A stretch of 64,000 nt of DNA, from positions 1-64,000 of the forward strand of contig NZ_FOFF01000051.1 of the NCBI RefSeq assembly GCF_900110755.1, given 5' to 3'. The notes below the pieces were generated by a model. That model was given only the letters and a program-made list of their open reading frames with translations, ran no database searches and had not been told where the DNA came from. Origin of the DNA: Streptomyces sp. yr375. GTDB taxonomy: Bacteria; Actinomycetota; Actinomycetes; Streptomycetales; Streptomycetaceae. This document shows, piece after piece, positions 21,962-30,309 of this stretch (positions are counted from its first letter, which is position 1; each line of letters starts with the position of its first letter). Position numbers and translations under genes: made by a program.

Positions 21962-22573
21962 ATGGGAACCAAGACTGTTGACGAGGCCGGCGCCGAGCCC
22001 GGCACCGAGGCGAAGACCGACGAGGAGAAGGTGGACGTCACCAAGACCGACGCCAAGACCGCCGCCACGGACGAGGTGACCGAGGAGGCCACGGACTCCG
22101 AGGCCACGGACTCCGACGAGCTTGTCGCCGAGGAGGACGAGGACGCGGTCGAGGACGCCGCCGTCGCCGACTCCACCGGCGTCGGCCAGGGCGCGGGCGC
22201 GGTCGTCGCCGCCGTGCTCGGCTTCGTGTCGCTCACCGGTAGCTGGATCGGCACCGTCGCCGGGGCCCGCCAGGGCATCGTCGGCCAGTTGCAGGTGCAG
22301 AGCTCGCCGACCCAGAGCGTCGCCAAGACGATCGACGCGGTCTATGTCGACGCCTGGCACACCACCGCCATGTGGGCCGGCCTGTTCGCGCTGGCCGCGC
22401 TGGTCACCGGCGTCGTCGTGCTGGCCCGCCCGGCCTTCGGCAGTCCCGCCCGCCCGCAGGCGTCCTGGATCAAGTCGGTCTCCTGGGCGGGCATCGCGCT
22501 CGGCGTCATCGGCCTGCTGCTGGCCGTCCTCAAGTACACCGACGCCATGCTCGACATGTCCTCCGTAGGCTGA
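21962..22573 (+). CDS. Membrane protein with long acidic N-terminal tail
   Basis: The 203-residue protein has an N-terminal segment of about 65 residues made mostly of Glu, Asp, Thr, Ala and Lys, then three hydrophobic helices (about residues 78-95, 138-158 and 178-195). I know no function for it. The low-complexity charged tail is presumably cytoplasmic and disordered. It is followed by a strong hairpin. Confidence 0.7.
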   Translation: MGTKTVDEAGAEPGTEAKTDEEKVDVTKTDAKTAATDEVTEEATDSEATDSDELVAEEDEDAVEDAAVADSTGVGQGAGAVVAAVLGFVSLTGSWIGTVAGARQGIVGQLQVQSSPTQSVAKTIDAVYVDAWHTTAMWAGLFALAALVTGVVVLARPAFGSPARPQASWIKSVSWAGIALGVIGLLLAVLKYTDAMLDMSSVG

Positions 22574-22588
22574 GTCACCGCAGGTCAC

Positions 22589-22640
22589 GAGGGGTCTTAG
22601 AGCCGGCCGTAAGCACCTTACGGCCGACCTGAGGCCCCTC
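22589..22640 (+). terminator. Two-level stem-loop terminator
   Basis: CGGCCGTAAG (22604-22613) and CTTACGGCCG (22617-22626) form a perfect 10-bp stem. They are flanked by GAGGGG (22589-22594) and CCCCTC (22635-22640), which can pair as an outer stem. The structure begins 15 bp after the membrane protein stop. Confidence 0.75.
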
Positions 22641-22778
22641 GGCTGCGTCTAAGGCACCCCCGGTCGCCGAAGATGCGGAACTCTCCCGATGTGGCGGACC
22701 CCGCCGGGACACGAAGGTGGATGCGTCGGTACCGACAGAGGTACCGGCGAGACCCGTCTTCCCCAGGGGGCATCCACC

Positions 22779-22988
22779 ATGAACGCGTACGAGCTCCAGC
22801 AGGCCCGTTCCGCCGAACTGCTCCGCCAAGCCGAACATGAGCGCCTCGCCCGTGAGGCCGTCCGCACCGGTCGCGCCGCCCGCCGCGATGCCGCCGAACG
22901 CGCCACCGCCGAGCGGTCGGACGGCGACGCCGAGAACGAGCCGCATACCCCGCGCCTGCGTCGGCTCCGCTTCGCCCGGCCGTCGTGA
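22779..22988 (+). CDS. Small basic hypothetical protein
   Basis: The ATG at 22779 lies 8 nt after a GGGGG ribosome site and gives 69 residues. The protein is helical and highly charged (ELQQARSAELLRQAEHERLAREAVRTGRAARR) with a basic C terminus (RLRRLRFARP). No membrane segment or cysteine is seen. It precedes the large LuxR regulator on the same strand and may be co-transcribed. The function is unknown. Confidence 0.6.
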   Translation: MNAYELQQARSAELLRQAEHERLAREAVRTGRAARRDAAERATAERSDGDAENEPHTPRLRRLRFARPS

Positions 22989-23071
22989 AGGCCGGGGCGA
23001 GGACGGGCGACCGCATGCCTCCCCTCCCGATCCCGGCGATATCCACTGGGCCGTCCGCACCCCCGCGTGCG

Positions 23072-26000
23072 ATGCTCGCCCCCGTGCAGACCAGGTCCGT
23101 CAGCCCCGTCTTCGTCGGTCGCGCCGACGAGCTGGACACCCTGAACGCCGCGCTCTCCCGGGCCACGGCGGGGGAGCCGCAGGCGCTGCTCATCGGGGGC
23201 GAGGCCGGGGTCGGCAAGAGCAGGCTCGTCGAGGAGTTCGCCGTCACCGCCCGCAGGCAGGGCGCCGTCGTCGCGGTCGGCGGCTGCGTCGAGATCGGCG
23301 CCGACGGACTGCCCTTCGCCGCGTTCTCCACCGCCCTGCGCGCCCTGCGCCGCGCCCTTCCGGACGAACTGTCCGCCGCCGCGACCGGCCAGGAAGAGGA
23401 ACTCGCCCGGCTGCTGCCCGAACTGGGCGAGACCCTCCCCGCCCGAGGCCCCGCCCAAGGCCCCGGCCAAGGCCCAGGTCGCCCCGGCCGCCCCGAAGAG
23501 GAGGGCATCGCCCGCCTCTTCGACCTCACCGCCCGCCTCCTGGAACGCGTCGCCGCCGACCGTACCCTCGTCGTCGCCCTGGAAGACCTGCACTGGGCCG
23601 ACGCCTCCACCCGCCACCTCCTCTCCTACCTCCTGCGCACCCTGCGCACCCTGCGCACCGGCCGCCTCGTCGTCCTCGCCACCTACCGCGCCGACGACAT
23701 CCACCGCCGCCACCCGCTGCGCCCCCTGCTCGCCGAACTCGACCGGCTGCGCACCGTCCGACGCCTCGAACTTGCCCGCTTCACCCGCGCCGAGACCGGC
23801 CGCCAGATCGCCGGCATCCTGGCCCGCGAACCCGACCCCGGCCAGGTCGACGCCATCTTCGAACGCTCCGACGGCAACGCCTTCTTCGTCGAGGAACTCG
23901 CCGTCGCCGCCGACCAGGGCTGCCGCACCGGTCTCACCGACACCCTGCGCGACCTGCTGCTCGTCCGAGTCGAGGCGCTGCCCGAGAGCGCGCAGACCGT
24001 CGCCCGGATCGTCGCCGAGGGCGGCTCCACCGTCGAGTACCGGCTGCTCGCCGCCGTCGCCCGGCTCGCCGAGGACGATCTCCTCGAGGCCCTGCGCGCC
24101 GCCGTGGGCGCCAACCTGCTGCGCGCCACCCCCGACGGCGACGGCTACCGCTTCCGGCACTCCCTGGTCCGCGAGGCCGTCGGCGACGACCTGCTCCCCG
24201 GCGAACGCGCCCGCCTCAACCGCCGCTACGCCGAGGCCCTGGAGGCCGACCCGACACTCGTCCCCGCCGACGAGCACGCCATGCGGCTGGCCAGCTACTG
24301 GTACCACGCCCACGACCCGGCCAAGGCCCTCCCCGCCGTCCTGGACGCCTCCGTCGAAGCCCGCTCCCGACGCGCCCACAGCGAACAACTCCGGCTCCTG
24401 GAACGGGCGATGGAGCTGTGGGAGGCCGCCCCCGAGGAGGTACGGGCCGCCCTGCGCTCCGTCGGCCAGGCCACCACCACCCCGCCGCGCTACCTCGACC
24501 TCATGGCCGAGGCCGCCGTCGCGGGCCGCTACTGCGGGGAACGCGAACGCGCCCTGAAGATCACCAAGCGCGCGCTGCGCCTGCTGGACGACGAGGACGA
24601 CCCGCTGCGCGCCGCCTGGTTCTGGGTGCAGCGCTCCCGGCTGGTGCACTCCCTGGGCCGGGGCAGCGGCCGCGAGGAACTGACCACCGCCCAGGACCTG
24701 GTACGCGGCCTGCCGCCCAGCCATGTGCACGCCGAGGTGCTCACCCACGTCGCCAACTGGTGCATGGTCCACCTGCCCGGCCCCGACACCTACCAGGCCG
24801 CCGAACGGGCCGTGGAGTACGCCCGCATGATCGGCGCCCGCGAGACCGAGCTCGACGCCCGCCAGATCCTCGGCGTCCTCAAGGTCGAGGCCGGCCACAT
24901 CGACGCCGGACTGGCGGAACTGCACCAGGTCAGGGACCAGGCCCTCGCCGAGGACCTGCCCTCCGTGGCGCTGAACGCCTACGCCAACCTCCCCACCGAA
25001 CTGGAGGCGGTCGGCCGCTCCAGCGAGGCCGTCCCGATCCTGGAGAAGGGCGTCGACTTCGCCAAACGGCACGGACCGCCCGACGCCGAGGCCTGGGTGT
25101 GGGGCAACCTCGCCGAGTCCCTCCTCTCCCTGGGCCGCTGGGACGAGGCCGACCGCGCCTGCACCGCCGTCGGACGGTTGGCCCAGGGCGCGGCGGTCCG
25201 AGGCTGGCACGCCACCCTCCGCGCCGAACTCGCCCTCGCCCGCGGCGACCTCACCGAGGCCGACCGCCAACTCGCCGCAGGACAGGCCTCCTTCGGCTCC
25301 CACGCACACGCCCCCCAACACCGTCTCCCGCTCACCCGCCTCGCCATCGGACTCGCCGCCGCCCAGGGCCACCCGCTGGACGCCCGCGCCCACCTCGCCC
25401 CCGTCCTCGACCAGGGCTTCCCGCCCGGCACCCAGCGCTACGCCTGGCCCCTGCTGCTCGCAGCCGCCTCCGCCGAGGGCGACGCCCGCGCCCTGCCCGC
25501 CGCCGAGCCCGGTCGCGCCGACCTCCTCGGCCGCCTCCGCACGGCCGCCCGGCAGCTCGCCACCATCGCCCCCGTCTGGCGGGCCCACGAACGCTGGGTC
25601 CGCGCCGAGCTGCTGCGCGCCGAGGGCCGCACCGACCCCGACGACTGGTCCGAGGTCGTCGCCGCCTTCGAACGCCTGGAACGCCCCTACGACCTCGCCC
25701 GCACCCGCCACCGCCTGGCCGAGGCCCTGCTCGCCACCGGCGGCGCCGACGACGAACGCGACCGGGCCGCCGAGCTGCTGCGCCTCGCCCACGCGGTCGC
25801 CGCCCACCTCGGCGCGGCCCCTCTCACCGACGCCGTCACCCGCCTCGCCCAACGCGCCCGCCTTCCCCTTTCCGGCACCGCCCGGACACCCTCCACCGAC
25901 CCCCTCGACCCCCTCGACTCCCTCGGCCTGACCAGCCGGGAACGCGACGTCCTGCGCCTGGTCTGTGCCGGCCGCACCAACCGCCAGATCGCCGAGGCCC

Positions 26001-26146
26001 TCTTCATCTCCCCGAAGACGGCCAGCGTCCACGTCTCGAACATCCTGTCCAAACTCGACGTCACCGGCCGCGGAGAGGCAGCGGCCCTGGCCCATCGGCT
26101 GCGCCTGTTCCCGCCGGGGGCGGGGGAGCGGGTGGCCGCGCGATAA
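23072..26146 (+). CDS. Large AAA-ATPase LuxR-family regulator (LAL type)
   Basis: This protein of about 1024 residues begins with VFVGRADELD, then a Walker A (GGEAGVGKSR) and Walker B (VVALEDLHWAD) of the STAND/MalT-like ATPase. A long helical repeat region follows, and the C terminus is a LuxR helix-turn-helix (LTSRERDVLRLVCAGRTNRQIAEALFISPKTASVHVSNIL). Such LAL regulators act as large switch activators, often of antibiotic or sugar pathways. The start is uncertain: ATG 23072 is placed just ahead of the conserved domain, but ATG 23015 and GTG 22985 are in frame and none has a good ribosome site. The target genes cannot be deduced. Confidence 0.9.
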   Translation: MLAPVQTRSVSPVFVGRADELDTLNAALSRATAGEPQALLIGGEAGVGKSRLVEEFAVTARRQGAVVAVGGCVEIGADGLPFAAFSTALRALRRALPDELSAAATGQEEELARLLPELGETLPARGPAQGPGQGPGRPGRPEEEGIARLFDLTARLLERVAADRTLVVALEDLHWADASTRHLLSYLLRTLRTLRTGRLVVLATYRADDIHRRHPLRPLLAELDRLRTVRRLELARFTRAETGRQIAGILAREPDPGQVDAIFERSDGNAFFVEELAVAADQGCRTGLTDTLRDLLLVRVEALPESAQTVARIVAEGGSTVEYRLLAAVARLAEDDLLEALRAAVGANLLRATPDGDGYRFRHSLVREAVGDDLLPGERARLNRRYAEALEADPTLVPADEHAMRLASYWYHAHDPAKALPAVLDASVEARSRRAHSEQLRLLERAMELWEAAPEEVRAALRSVGQATTTPPRYLDLMAEAAVAGRYCGERERALKITKRALRLLDDEDDPLRAAWFWVQRSRLVHSLGRGSGREELTTAQDLVRGLPPSHVHAEVLTHVANWCMVHLPGPDTYQAAERAVEYARMIGARETELDARQILGVLKVEAGHIDAGLAELHQVRDQALAEDLPSVALNAYANLPTELEAVGRSSEAVPILEKGVDFAKRHGPPDAEAWVWGNLAESLLSLGRWDEADRACTAVGRLAQGAAVRGWHATLRAELALARGDLTEADRQLAAGQASFGSHAHAPQHRLPLTRLAIGLAAAQGHPLDARAHLAPVLDQGFPPGTQRYAWPLLLAAASAEGDARALPAAEPGRADLLGRLRTAARQLATIAPVWRAHERWVRAELLRAEGRTDPDDWSEVVAAFERLERPYDLARTRHRLAEALLATGGADDERDRAAELLRLAHAVAAHLGAAPLTDAVTRLAQRARLPLSGTARTPSTDPLDPLDSLGLTSRERDVLRLVCAGRTNRQIAEALFISPKTASVHVSNILSKLDVTGRGEAAALAHRLRLFPPGAGERVAAR

Positions 26147-26176
26147 TGGCGGTGCCACCAGCCATGGAGGAGCCGC

Positions 26177-26431
26177 GTGTACCGGATCGAGTTCACCGAG
26201 CGCGCCGCGGCCCAACGCGACGCCCTCCCCGAGACCAGCCGCAAACTGCTCGTCCAGGGCATGGCCAAGCTCGCCGAAGCCCCCTTCACACCGGTGTCAC
26301 AGGCGTTCGGCGGCGAGGACATGCGCGTGGTGTCCGTCGCCCCCGGGCTGACCGTCCGCTACCTGGTGCACCGTGCCTTCCTGATCCCGCTCTCGCTCGC
26401 GTCGCTCGATCAGTCCCTCATCTACGAATAG
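26177..26431 (+). CDS. RelE/ParE-superfamily toxin-like protein
   Basis: The GTG at 26177 has a GGAGGAG site 4-5 nt upstream. The 84-residue product has the RelE/ParE pattern: YRIEFTERAAAQRDALP, a helix, then RVVSVAPGLTVRYLVHRAFLIPLSLASL. Such proteins cut mRNA on the ribosome or poison gyrase. No antitoxin-like gene is adjacent: upstream is the LuxR regulator and downstream is a DUF6191 protein. It may be a solitary or domesticated member. Confidence 0.7.
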   Translation: MYRIEFTERAAAQRDALPETSRKLLVQGMAKLAEAPFTPVSQAFGGEDMRVVSVAPGLTVRYLVHRAFLIPLSLASLDQSLIYE

Positions 26432-26454
26432 ACGAACAGACGAACAGACGAAGG
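26431..26454. repeat. Three tandem 8-bp units
   Basis: gacgaaca, gacgaaca and gacgaagg follow each other directly between the RelE-like stop and the next gene. The last copy merges into the ribosome site (AAGGGAG) of the DUF6191 gene. Confidence 0.8.
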
Positions 26455-26461
26455 GAGAACG

Positions 26462-26662
26462 ATGTTCAACGCCTTCGAGGACCTCTTCGCGCCGGGCCGT
26501 AAGCACACCCGGGACGAGCAGAACCGGCTGGAGCTCACCCGGGAGGACGTCGGGGACGGTGATCCCGGGCGGGGGCCGATAGACCTCACGTCCGGGAAGG
26601 TCGTCGTACGGCCGCCCGAGCCGGAAGCGGAACCGGAGGCGGAGGCACCAGAGGAAGGGTGA
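26462..26662 (+). CDS. DUF6191-like small protein
   Basis: The 66-residue protein starts at ATG 26462 after AAGGGAG. Its N terminus MFNAFEDLFAPGRKHTRDEQNRL and the segment DPGRGPIDLTSGKVVV match, from memory, the short streptomycete family DUF6191. The C terminus is a proline/glutamate tail. The function is unknown. It is convergent with the dehydrogenase lipoprotein gene, with 6 bp between stops. Confidence 0.75.
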   Translation: MFNAFEDLFAPGRKHTRDEQNRLELTREDVGDGDPGRGPIDLTSGKVVVRPPEPEAEPEAEAPEEG

Positions 26663-26668
26663 CGGTGT

Positions 26669-27850
26669 TCAGCTCACCTGTATCTCCAGGATCCGGTCGT
26701 CCCCCTTCTTCGGGTCGCCGCGGCCGTCCGTGTTGCTGGTCGTGACCCACAGCTTGTCGCCGCCCGCCGACACCACCGTACGCAGTCGCCCGTACTCGCC
26801 CTTGAGGAAGGCCTGCGGCGCTGCCGAGGCCGCCGTGCCGTTCAGCGGGACGCGCCACAGGCGCTGCCCCTTCAGCCCCGCCATCCAGATCGACCCCTCG
26901 GCGTAGGCGATACCGCTGGGCGAGGCGTCGTCGGTGTGCCACTGGGCTATCGGGTTCTGGAACTTCGGGTCGCCGGACTTACCCTCCGCCGTGGGCCAGC
27001 CGTAGTCGCCGCCCGGCGCGATCGCGTTCAGCTCGTCCCACGTGTCCTGGCCGAACTCCGAGGCGAACAGGCGCTGTTGGGAGTCCCAGGCCAGCCCCTG
27101 CACATTGCGATGGCCGTACGAGTACACCGGGGAGTCCGGGAACGGGTTGCCGGCGGCGGGCTCGCCCTCCGGGGTCAGCCGCAGGATCTTGCCGCCGAGG
27201 GACTTCTTGTCCTGGGCCAGCCCCCGGTCGCCGCTCTCGCCCGTGCCGGCGTACAGCATCCCGTCCGGACCGAACGCGATCCGGCCACCGTTGTGGATCA
27301 TGCCCTTGGGGATGCCCTTGAACACCGTGTCGGGCGCCCCCAGTTGGTCCCCGGCGGGCCGCTTCGCGTCGTAGAGCATGCGGACGATCCGGTTGTCCGA
27401 GACCGAGGTGAAGTAGGCGTAGACCATGTGGTCCGAGGCGTAGTCGGGGGAGAGCGCGAGGCCCAGCAGACCGCCCTCACCGGCGGCGGAGACGCCCGGC
27501 ACCTCGCCCAGCTCGGTCTTGCCGCCCGTCTTCTCGTCCACCCGCGTGATCGTCCCCTCGTCGCGCGAGGCCACCAGCAGGCCGCCCTCGGGGAGCGGGG
27601 CGAGGCCCCACGGGGTGTCCAGGCCCTCGGCGACCGTACGCACCACCTTGACGGTGCCCTTCGCGGGCGGCGTCTTCTCGGCGGCCGGTGAGGTCTGCGC
27701 GGCCGTACCGCCGCCCGGGGACGCGCTGACGGAGGCACCCGCGCCCGGCGACTCCCCGGCCCCGGAGGAACCGGCGGAGCAACCTGCCGTCACCGCCAGA
27801 CCACTCGCGGCCAGAACGGCCAGGACGGCCGGCACAGTTCGACGTTGCAC
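26669..27850 (-). CDS. PQQ-dependent sugar dehydrogenase-like lipoprotein
   Basis: The 393-residue protein has a lipoprotein signal (lipobox VTAGC near residue 24) and a Ser/Gly/Pro-rich linker before a six-bladed beta-propeller of the GSDH/sorbosone dehydrogenase family. Typical segments are LDTPWGLAPLPEGGLLV, IHNGGRIAFGPDGMLYAGTGE, YGHRNVQGLAWD and NPIAQW. Relatives oxidise aldoses using PQQ and calcium, and actinobacterial members are attached to the outside of the membrane. The exact sugar is unknown. Confidence 0.88.
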   Translation of the reverse strand: MQRRTVPAVLAVLAASGLAVTAGCSAGSSGAGESPGAGASVSASPGGGTAAQTSPAAEKTPPAKGTVKVVRTVAEGLDTPWGLAPLPEGGLLVASRDEGTITRVDEKTGGKTELGEVPGVSAAGEGGLLGLALSPDYASDHMVYAYFTSVSDNRIVRMLYDAKRPAGDQLGAPDTVFKGIPKGMIHNGGRIAFGPDGMLYAGTGESGDRGLAQDKKSLGGKILRLTPEGEPAAGNPFPDSPVYSYGHRNVQGLAWDSQQRLFASEFGQDTWDELNAIAPGGDYGWPTAEGKSGDPKFQNPIAQWHTDDASPSGIAYAEGSIWMAGLKGQRLWRVPLNGTAASAAPQAFLKGEYGRLRTVVSAGGDKLWVTTSNTDGRGDPKKGDDRILEIQVS

Positions 27851-28036
27851 GATCTTGGTCCCTTCGAAGCGGCGGTCACGGTGGTCATGGCGGTCACGGC
27901 GGACAAGACGATCCCGGTGGCACCTGCGGCAGGCAGGCGGGCAGGTCGGCCCGTTCCCCCTGTCCTACGCCCCGCACGCCTCACGGGTTCCCGATCCGGC
28001 CCGATCCGACCCGAAAGCGGGACGCGGAGGCCGCGG

Positions 28037-29035
28037 CTACTCCCACGATCCCCGCGCCCCCGGCAGTTCCGCCACCTCCGCCAGGTCCTGCGGCGTCAGC
28101 CGCAGAGCGGGCGCGGCCACGTTCTCCGCCACCCAGCGCTCCTGCTTGGCCCCCGGGACCGGGACCACGTGCGGGCCCTGCGCCAGCACCCAGGCCAGGG
28201 CCACCTGCGCGGCCGTCACGGACTCGCCGTGCCGGGCGGCGACCCGGCGCAGTCCGGCCACGATCGGCTGGTTCGCGGCCATCATCTCGGCGGTGAAACG
28301 GGGGTGCCTGGCCCGCATGTCGTCCGGCTCGAAACCCTCGCCCGGGGTCAGCGTGCCGGTGAGGAAACCGTTGCCGAGCGGCATCGCCGCCACGAAACCG
28401 ACCCCGCGCGCCTCGCACCACGGCAGCAGCGCGTCCAGCGCCTCCGGCGACCACACCGACAGCTCCGCCTCCACCGCGCTCACCGGGAAGACCTGCTGGA
28501 CCCGCCGCAACTGCCGAATCGTTCCGTCGTGCAGCCGCCCCCCGGCCCGGCGACCACCCCGCGCCCCCACCGCGCACAGCCCCAACGCCCGCACCTTGCC
28601 CGCCCGGACGAGCTCGGCCATCGCACCCCAGGTCTCCTCGACCGGGACCTCGGGGTCCGCGCGGTGCAACTGGTAGAGGTCGATGACATCCGTCTGCAGG
28701 CGTCGCAGGGAGGCGTCACAGGCCCGCTTCACGTACCCGGGGCGGCCGTTGGCCACGATGTGCTGCTCGCCGACCAGCAGCCCGACCTTCGTCGACACGA
28801 AGACGTCCGCGCGCCGCTCCTTCAACACCCGCCCGAGCAGCAGCTCGTTGGTGAACGGGCCGTACATGTCGGCGGTGTCCAGCAGCGACGAACCCGCGTC
28901 CAGCGCCCGGTGCACCGCCCTGAGCGACTCGTCGCCCCGCTGCCGCGACCCGCTGTAGGCCCAGCTCATCGGCATGCACCCGAGACCGACGGCCCCCACC
29001 TCGAGCGCCCCCGCGCCGATCGTCCTGCGCTCCAC
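28037..29035 (-). CDS. Aldo/keto reductase
   Basis: The 332-residue protein starts at a GTG and has the AKR barrel signatures: GLGCMPMSWAY, LLDTADMYGP with catalytic Asp and Tyr, VSTKVG with the lysine, LYQLHRADP with the histidine, and the NADPH-binding PVPGAKQERWVAENV at the C terminus. It reduces carbonyls with NADPH; the substrate is not evident. A stretch around residues 155-170 (GARGGRRAGGRLHDG) is unusually Gly/Arg-rich where homologs have a short loop. It is divergent from the hydroxyacid dehydrogenase gene. Confidence 0.9.
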   Translation of the reverse strand: MERRTIGAGALEVGAVGLGCMPMSWAYSGSRQRGDESLRAVHRALDAGSSLLDTADMYGPFTNELLLGRVLKERRADVFVSTKVGLLVGEQHIVANGRPGYVKRACDASLRRLQTDVIDLYQLHRADPEVPVEETWGAMAELVRAGKVRALGLCAVGARGGRRAGGRLHDGTIRQLRRVQQVFPVSAVEAELSVWSPEALDALLPWCEARGVGFVAAMPLGNGFLTGTLTPGEGFEPDDMRARHPRFTAEMMAANQPIVAGLRRVAARHGESVTAAQVALAWVLAQGPHVVPVPGAKQERWVAENVAAPALRLTPQDLAEVAELPGARGSWE

Positions 29036-29069
29036 CTGGCCGTGACCCTCCCTTTCCGACCCCCCAACC

Positions 29070-29089
29070 TAACCTCTGCGTAACCTCTG
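29070..29089. promoter_or_regulatory. 11-bp direct repeat TAACCTCTG in a divergent promoter
   Basis: TAACCTCTG occurs at 29070-29078 and 29081-29089, one helical turn apart, in the 86-bp gap between the divergent reductase and dehydrogenase genes. An 11-bp spacing is what OmpR-type regulators such as PhoP or GlnR recognise. Read on the other strand it gives GTTAC-N6-GTTAG, a partial GlnR-box look. Confidence 0.35.
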
Positions 29090-29121
29090 TCTCGACGCGC
29101 ACCTGACATAGCCTCCCGACC

Positions 29122-30078
29122 ATGAACGCTGCTGACGTATGGCTCCCCCTCCCTCCGGAGGAGATCGAGGGCCTCCCAGAGGGGCCGCACTACCGCTTCT
29201 GGGACGGTGCGCGGGACTTCCCGGCGGATCCGGCCGACTGCGTCTTCTACGTCGTCCCCTACATGAAGCCGGCCGACGTCGTCCTGCGGCCGCTGCCCCA
29301 CCTGAGCGCCGTCCAGGTCGTGCAGACGCTGACGGCCGGCACCGACAGCGTGGAGCCGGGCCTGCACCACCTGCGTCCCGGCGTACGGCTGTGCAACGCG
29401 CGCGGGGTGCACGAGGCCAGCACCGCCGAGCTGACGCTCACCCTGGTCCTCGCGTCGCTGCGCGGGATCCCCGACTTCGTGCGGGCCCAGGACCGGGGGG
29501 AGTGGCTCGGCGGGTTCCGGCCCGCGCTCGCCGACAAGAACGTGCTCATCGTCGGGTACGGATCGATCGGCGCGGCCATCGAGGACCGGCTCGCGCCGTT
29601 CGAGGTGGCGCGGGTGGCGCGCGTCGCGCGCTCCTGGCGCACGACGGCGCGCGGTCCCGTGCATCCGCTCACCGAACTACCCGCCCTGCTCCCCGAGGCG
29701 GACGTCGTCATCGTGTCCACGCCCCTGAACGAGCACACGCTCGGCCTGGTGGACGCCGAGTTCCTGGCCCGCATGAAGGACGGCGCGCTGCTGGTCAACG
29801 TGGCCCGCGGCCCGGTCGTCGACACCAGGGCGCTGCTCGCCGAACTGGAGGGCGGCCGCCTCACCGCCGCCCTGGACGTCACCGACCCCGAACCGCTGCC
29901 CCCGGGGCACCCGTTGTGGACCGCGCCGGGCGTCCTCGTCAGCCCGCACGTCGGCGGCCCCACCTCCGCCTTCCGGCCCCGCGCCGAACGCCTGCTGGTG
30001 GACCAGTTGGGCCGATTCGTGAACCGGCGGCCCCTGCGCAACGTGATCCTTACGACGGGCACGGCGAGCGGAACATGA
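29122..30078 (+). CDS. D-2-hydroxyacid dehydrogenase
   Basis: The 318-residue protein has the NAD-binding motif VLIVGYGSIGAAIEDRL (around residue 140), the catalytic arginine in VNVARGPVVD, the glutamate in DPEPLPPGHPLW, and the histidine in VSPHVGGP. It belongs to the NAD(P)-dependent D-2-hydroxyacid dehydrogenase family (glyoxylate/hydroxypyruvate reductase-like). The substrate is unknown. No clear ribosome site precedes the ATG. Confidence 0.9.
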   Translation: MNAADVWLPLPPEEIEGLPEGPHYRFWDGARDFPADPADCVFYVVPYMKPADVVLRPLPHLSAVQVVQTLTAGTDSVEPGLHHLRPGVRLCNARGVHEASTAELTLTLVLASLRGIPDFVRAQDRGEWLGGFRPALADKNVLIVGYGSIGAAIEDRLAPFEVARVARVARSWRTTARGPVHPLTELPALLPEADVVIVSTPLNEHTLGLVDAEFLARMKDGALLVNVARGPVVDTRALLAELEGGRLTAALDVTDPEPLPPGHPLWTAPGVLVSPHVGGPTSAFRPRAERLLVDQLGRFVNRRPLRNVILTTGTASGT

Positions 30079-30173
30079 CGGCGGCCATGGCAGTCCTGTA
30101 GTCCGGTTCGGGCACCCTCCGCAGTCCCCCGGAAGCGCTCCGTACCTCGTCCGGGCGCATATGCCGATGATCG

Positions 30174-30186
30174 TCACGCAGCGTAG
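30174..30186 (+). promoter_or_regulatory. Candidate BldD box upstream of the cdgF-like gene
   Basis: TCACGCAGCGTAG fits the published BldD consensus TNACNC(A/T)GNGTNA at every defined position except the last A. BldD, the c-di-GMP-bound master repressor of Streptomyces development, is known to control several c-di-GMP enzyme genes. The site is 124 bp upstream of the chosen start. The 231-bp gap holds no other clear element. Confidence 0.5.
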
Positions 30187-30309
30187 AGGAACTATGTCCC
30201 TGAGTGACGAGACTGGTGTATCGTCCCGACAGGGGCTGCGCCGTGCACGTTCGGCGTCAGGGATGGACATTGCAGACTTGTGAGGGGGGCGACGGGCGAT
30301 GCACGGCCT

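Noticed and set aside
22649-26215. 1188-residue open frame on the minus strand
   Set aside because: It is antisense to the AAA-LuxR gene; the plus-strand frame has P-loop, Walker B and LuxR motifs, while this one is low-complexity Gly/Gln/Val.
27851-28036. Possible gene in the 186-bp gap between the PQQ dehydrogenase and aldo/keto reductase genes
   Set aside because: No frame with a start, ribosome site and coding-like composition; I see only GC-rich spacer.
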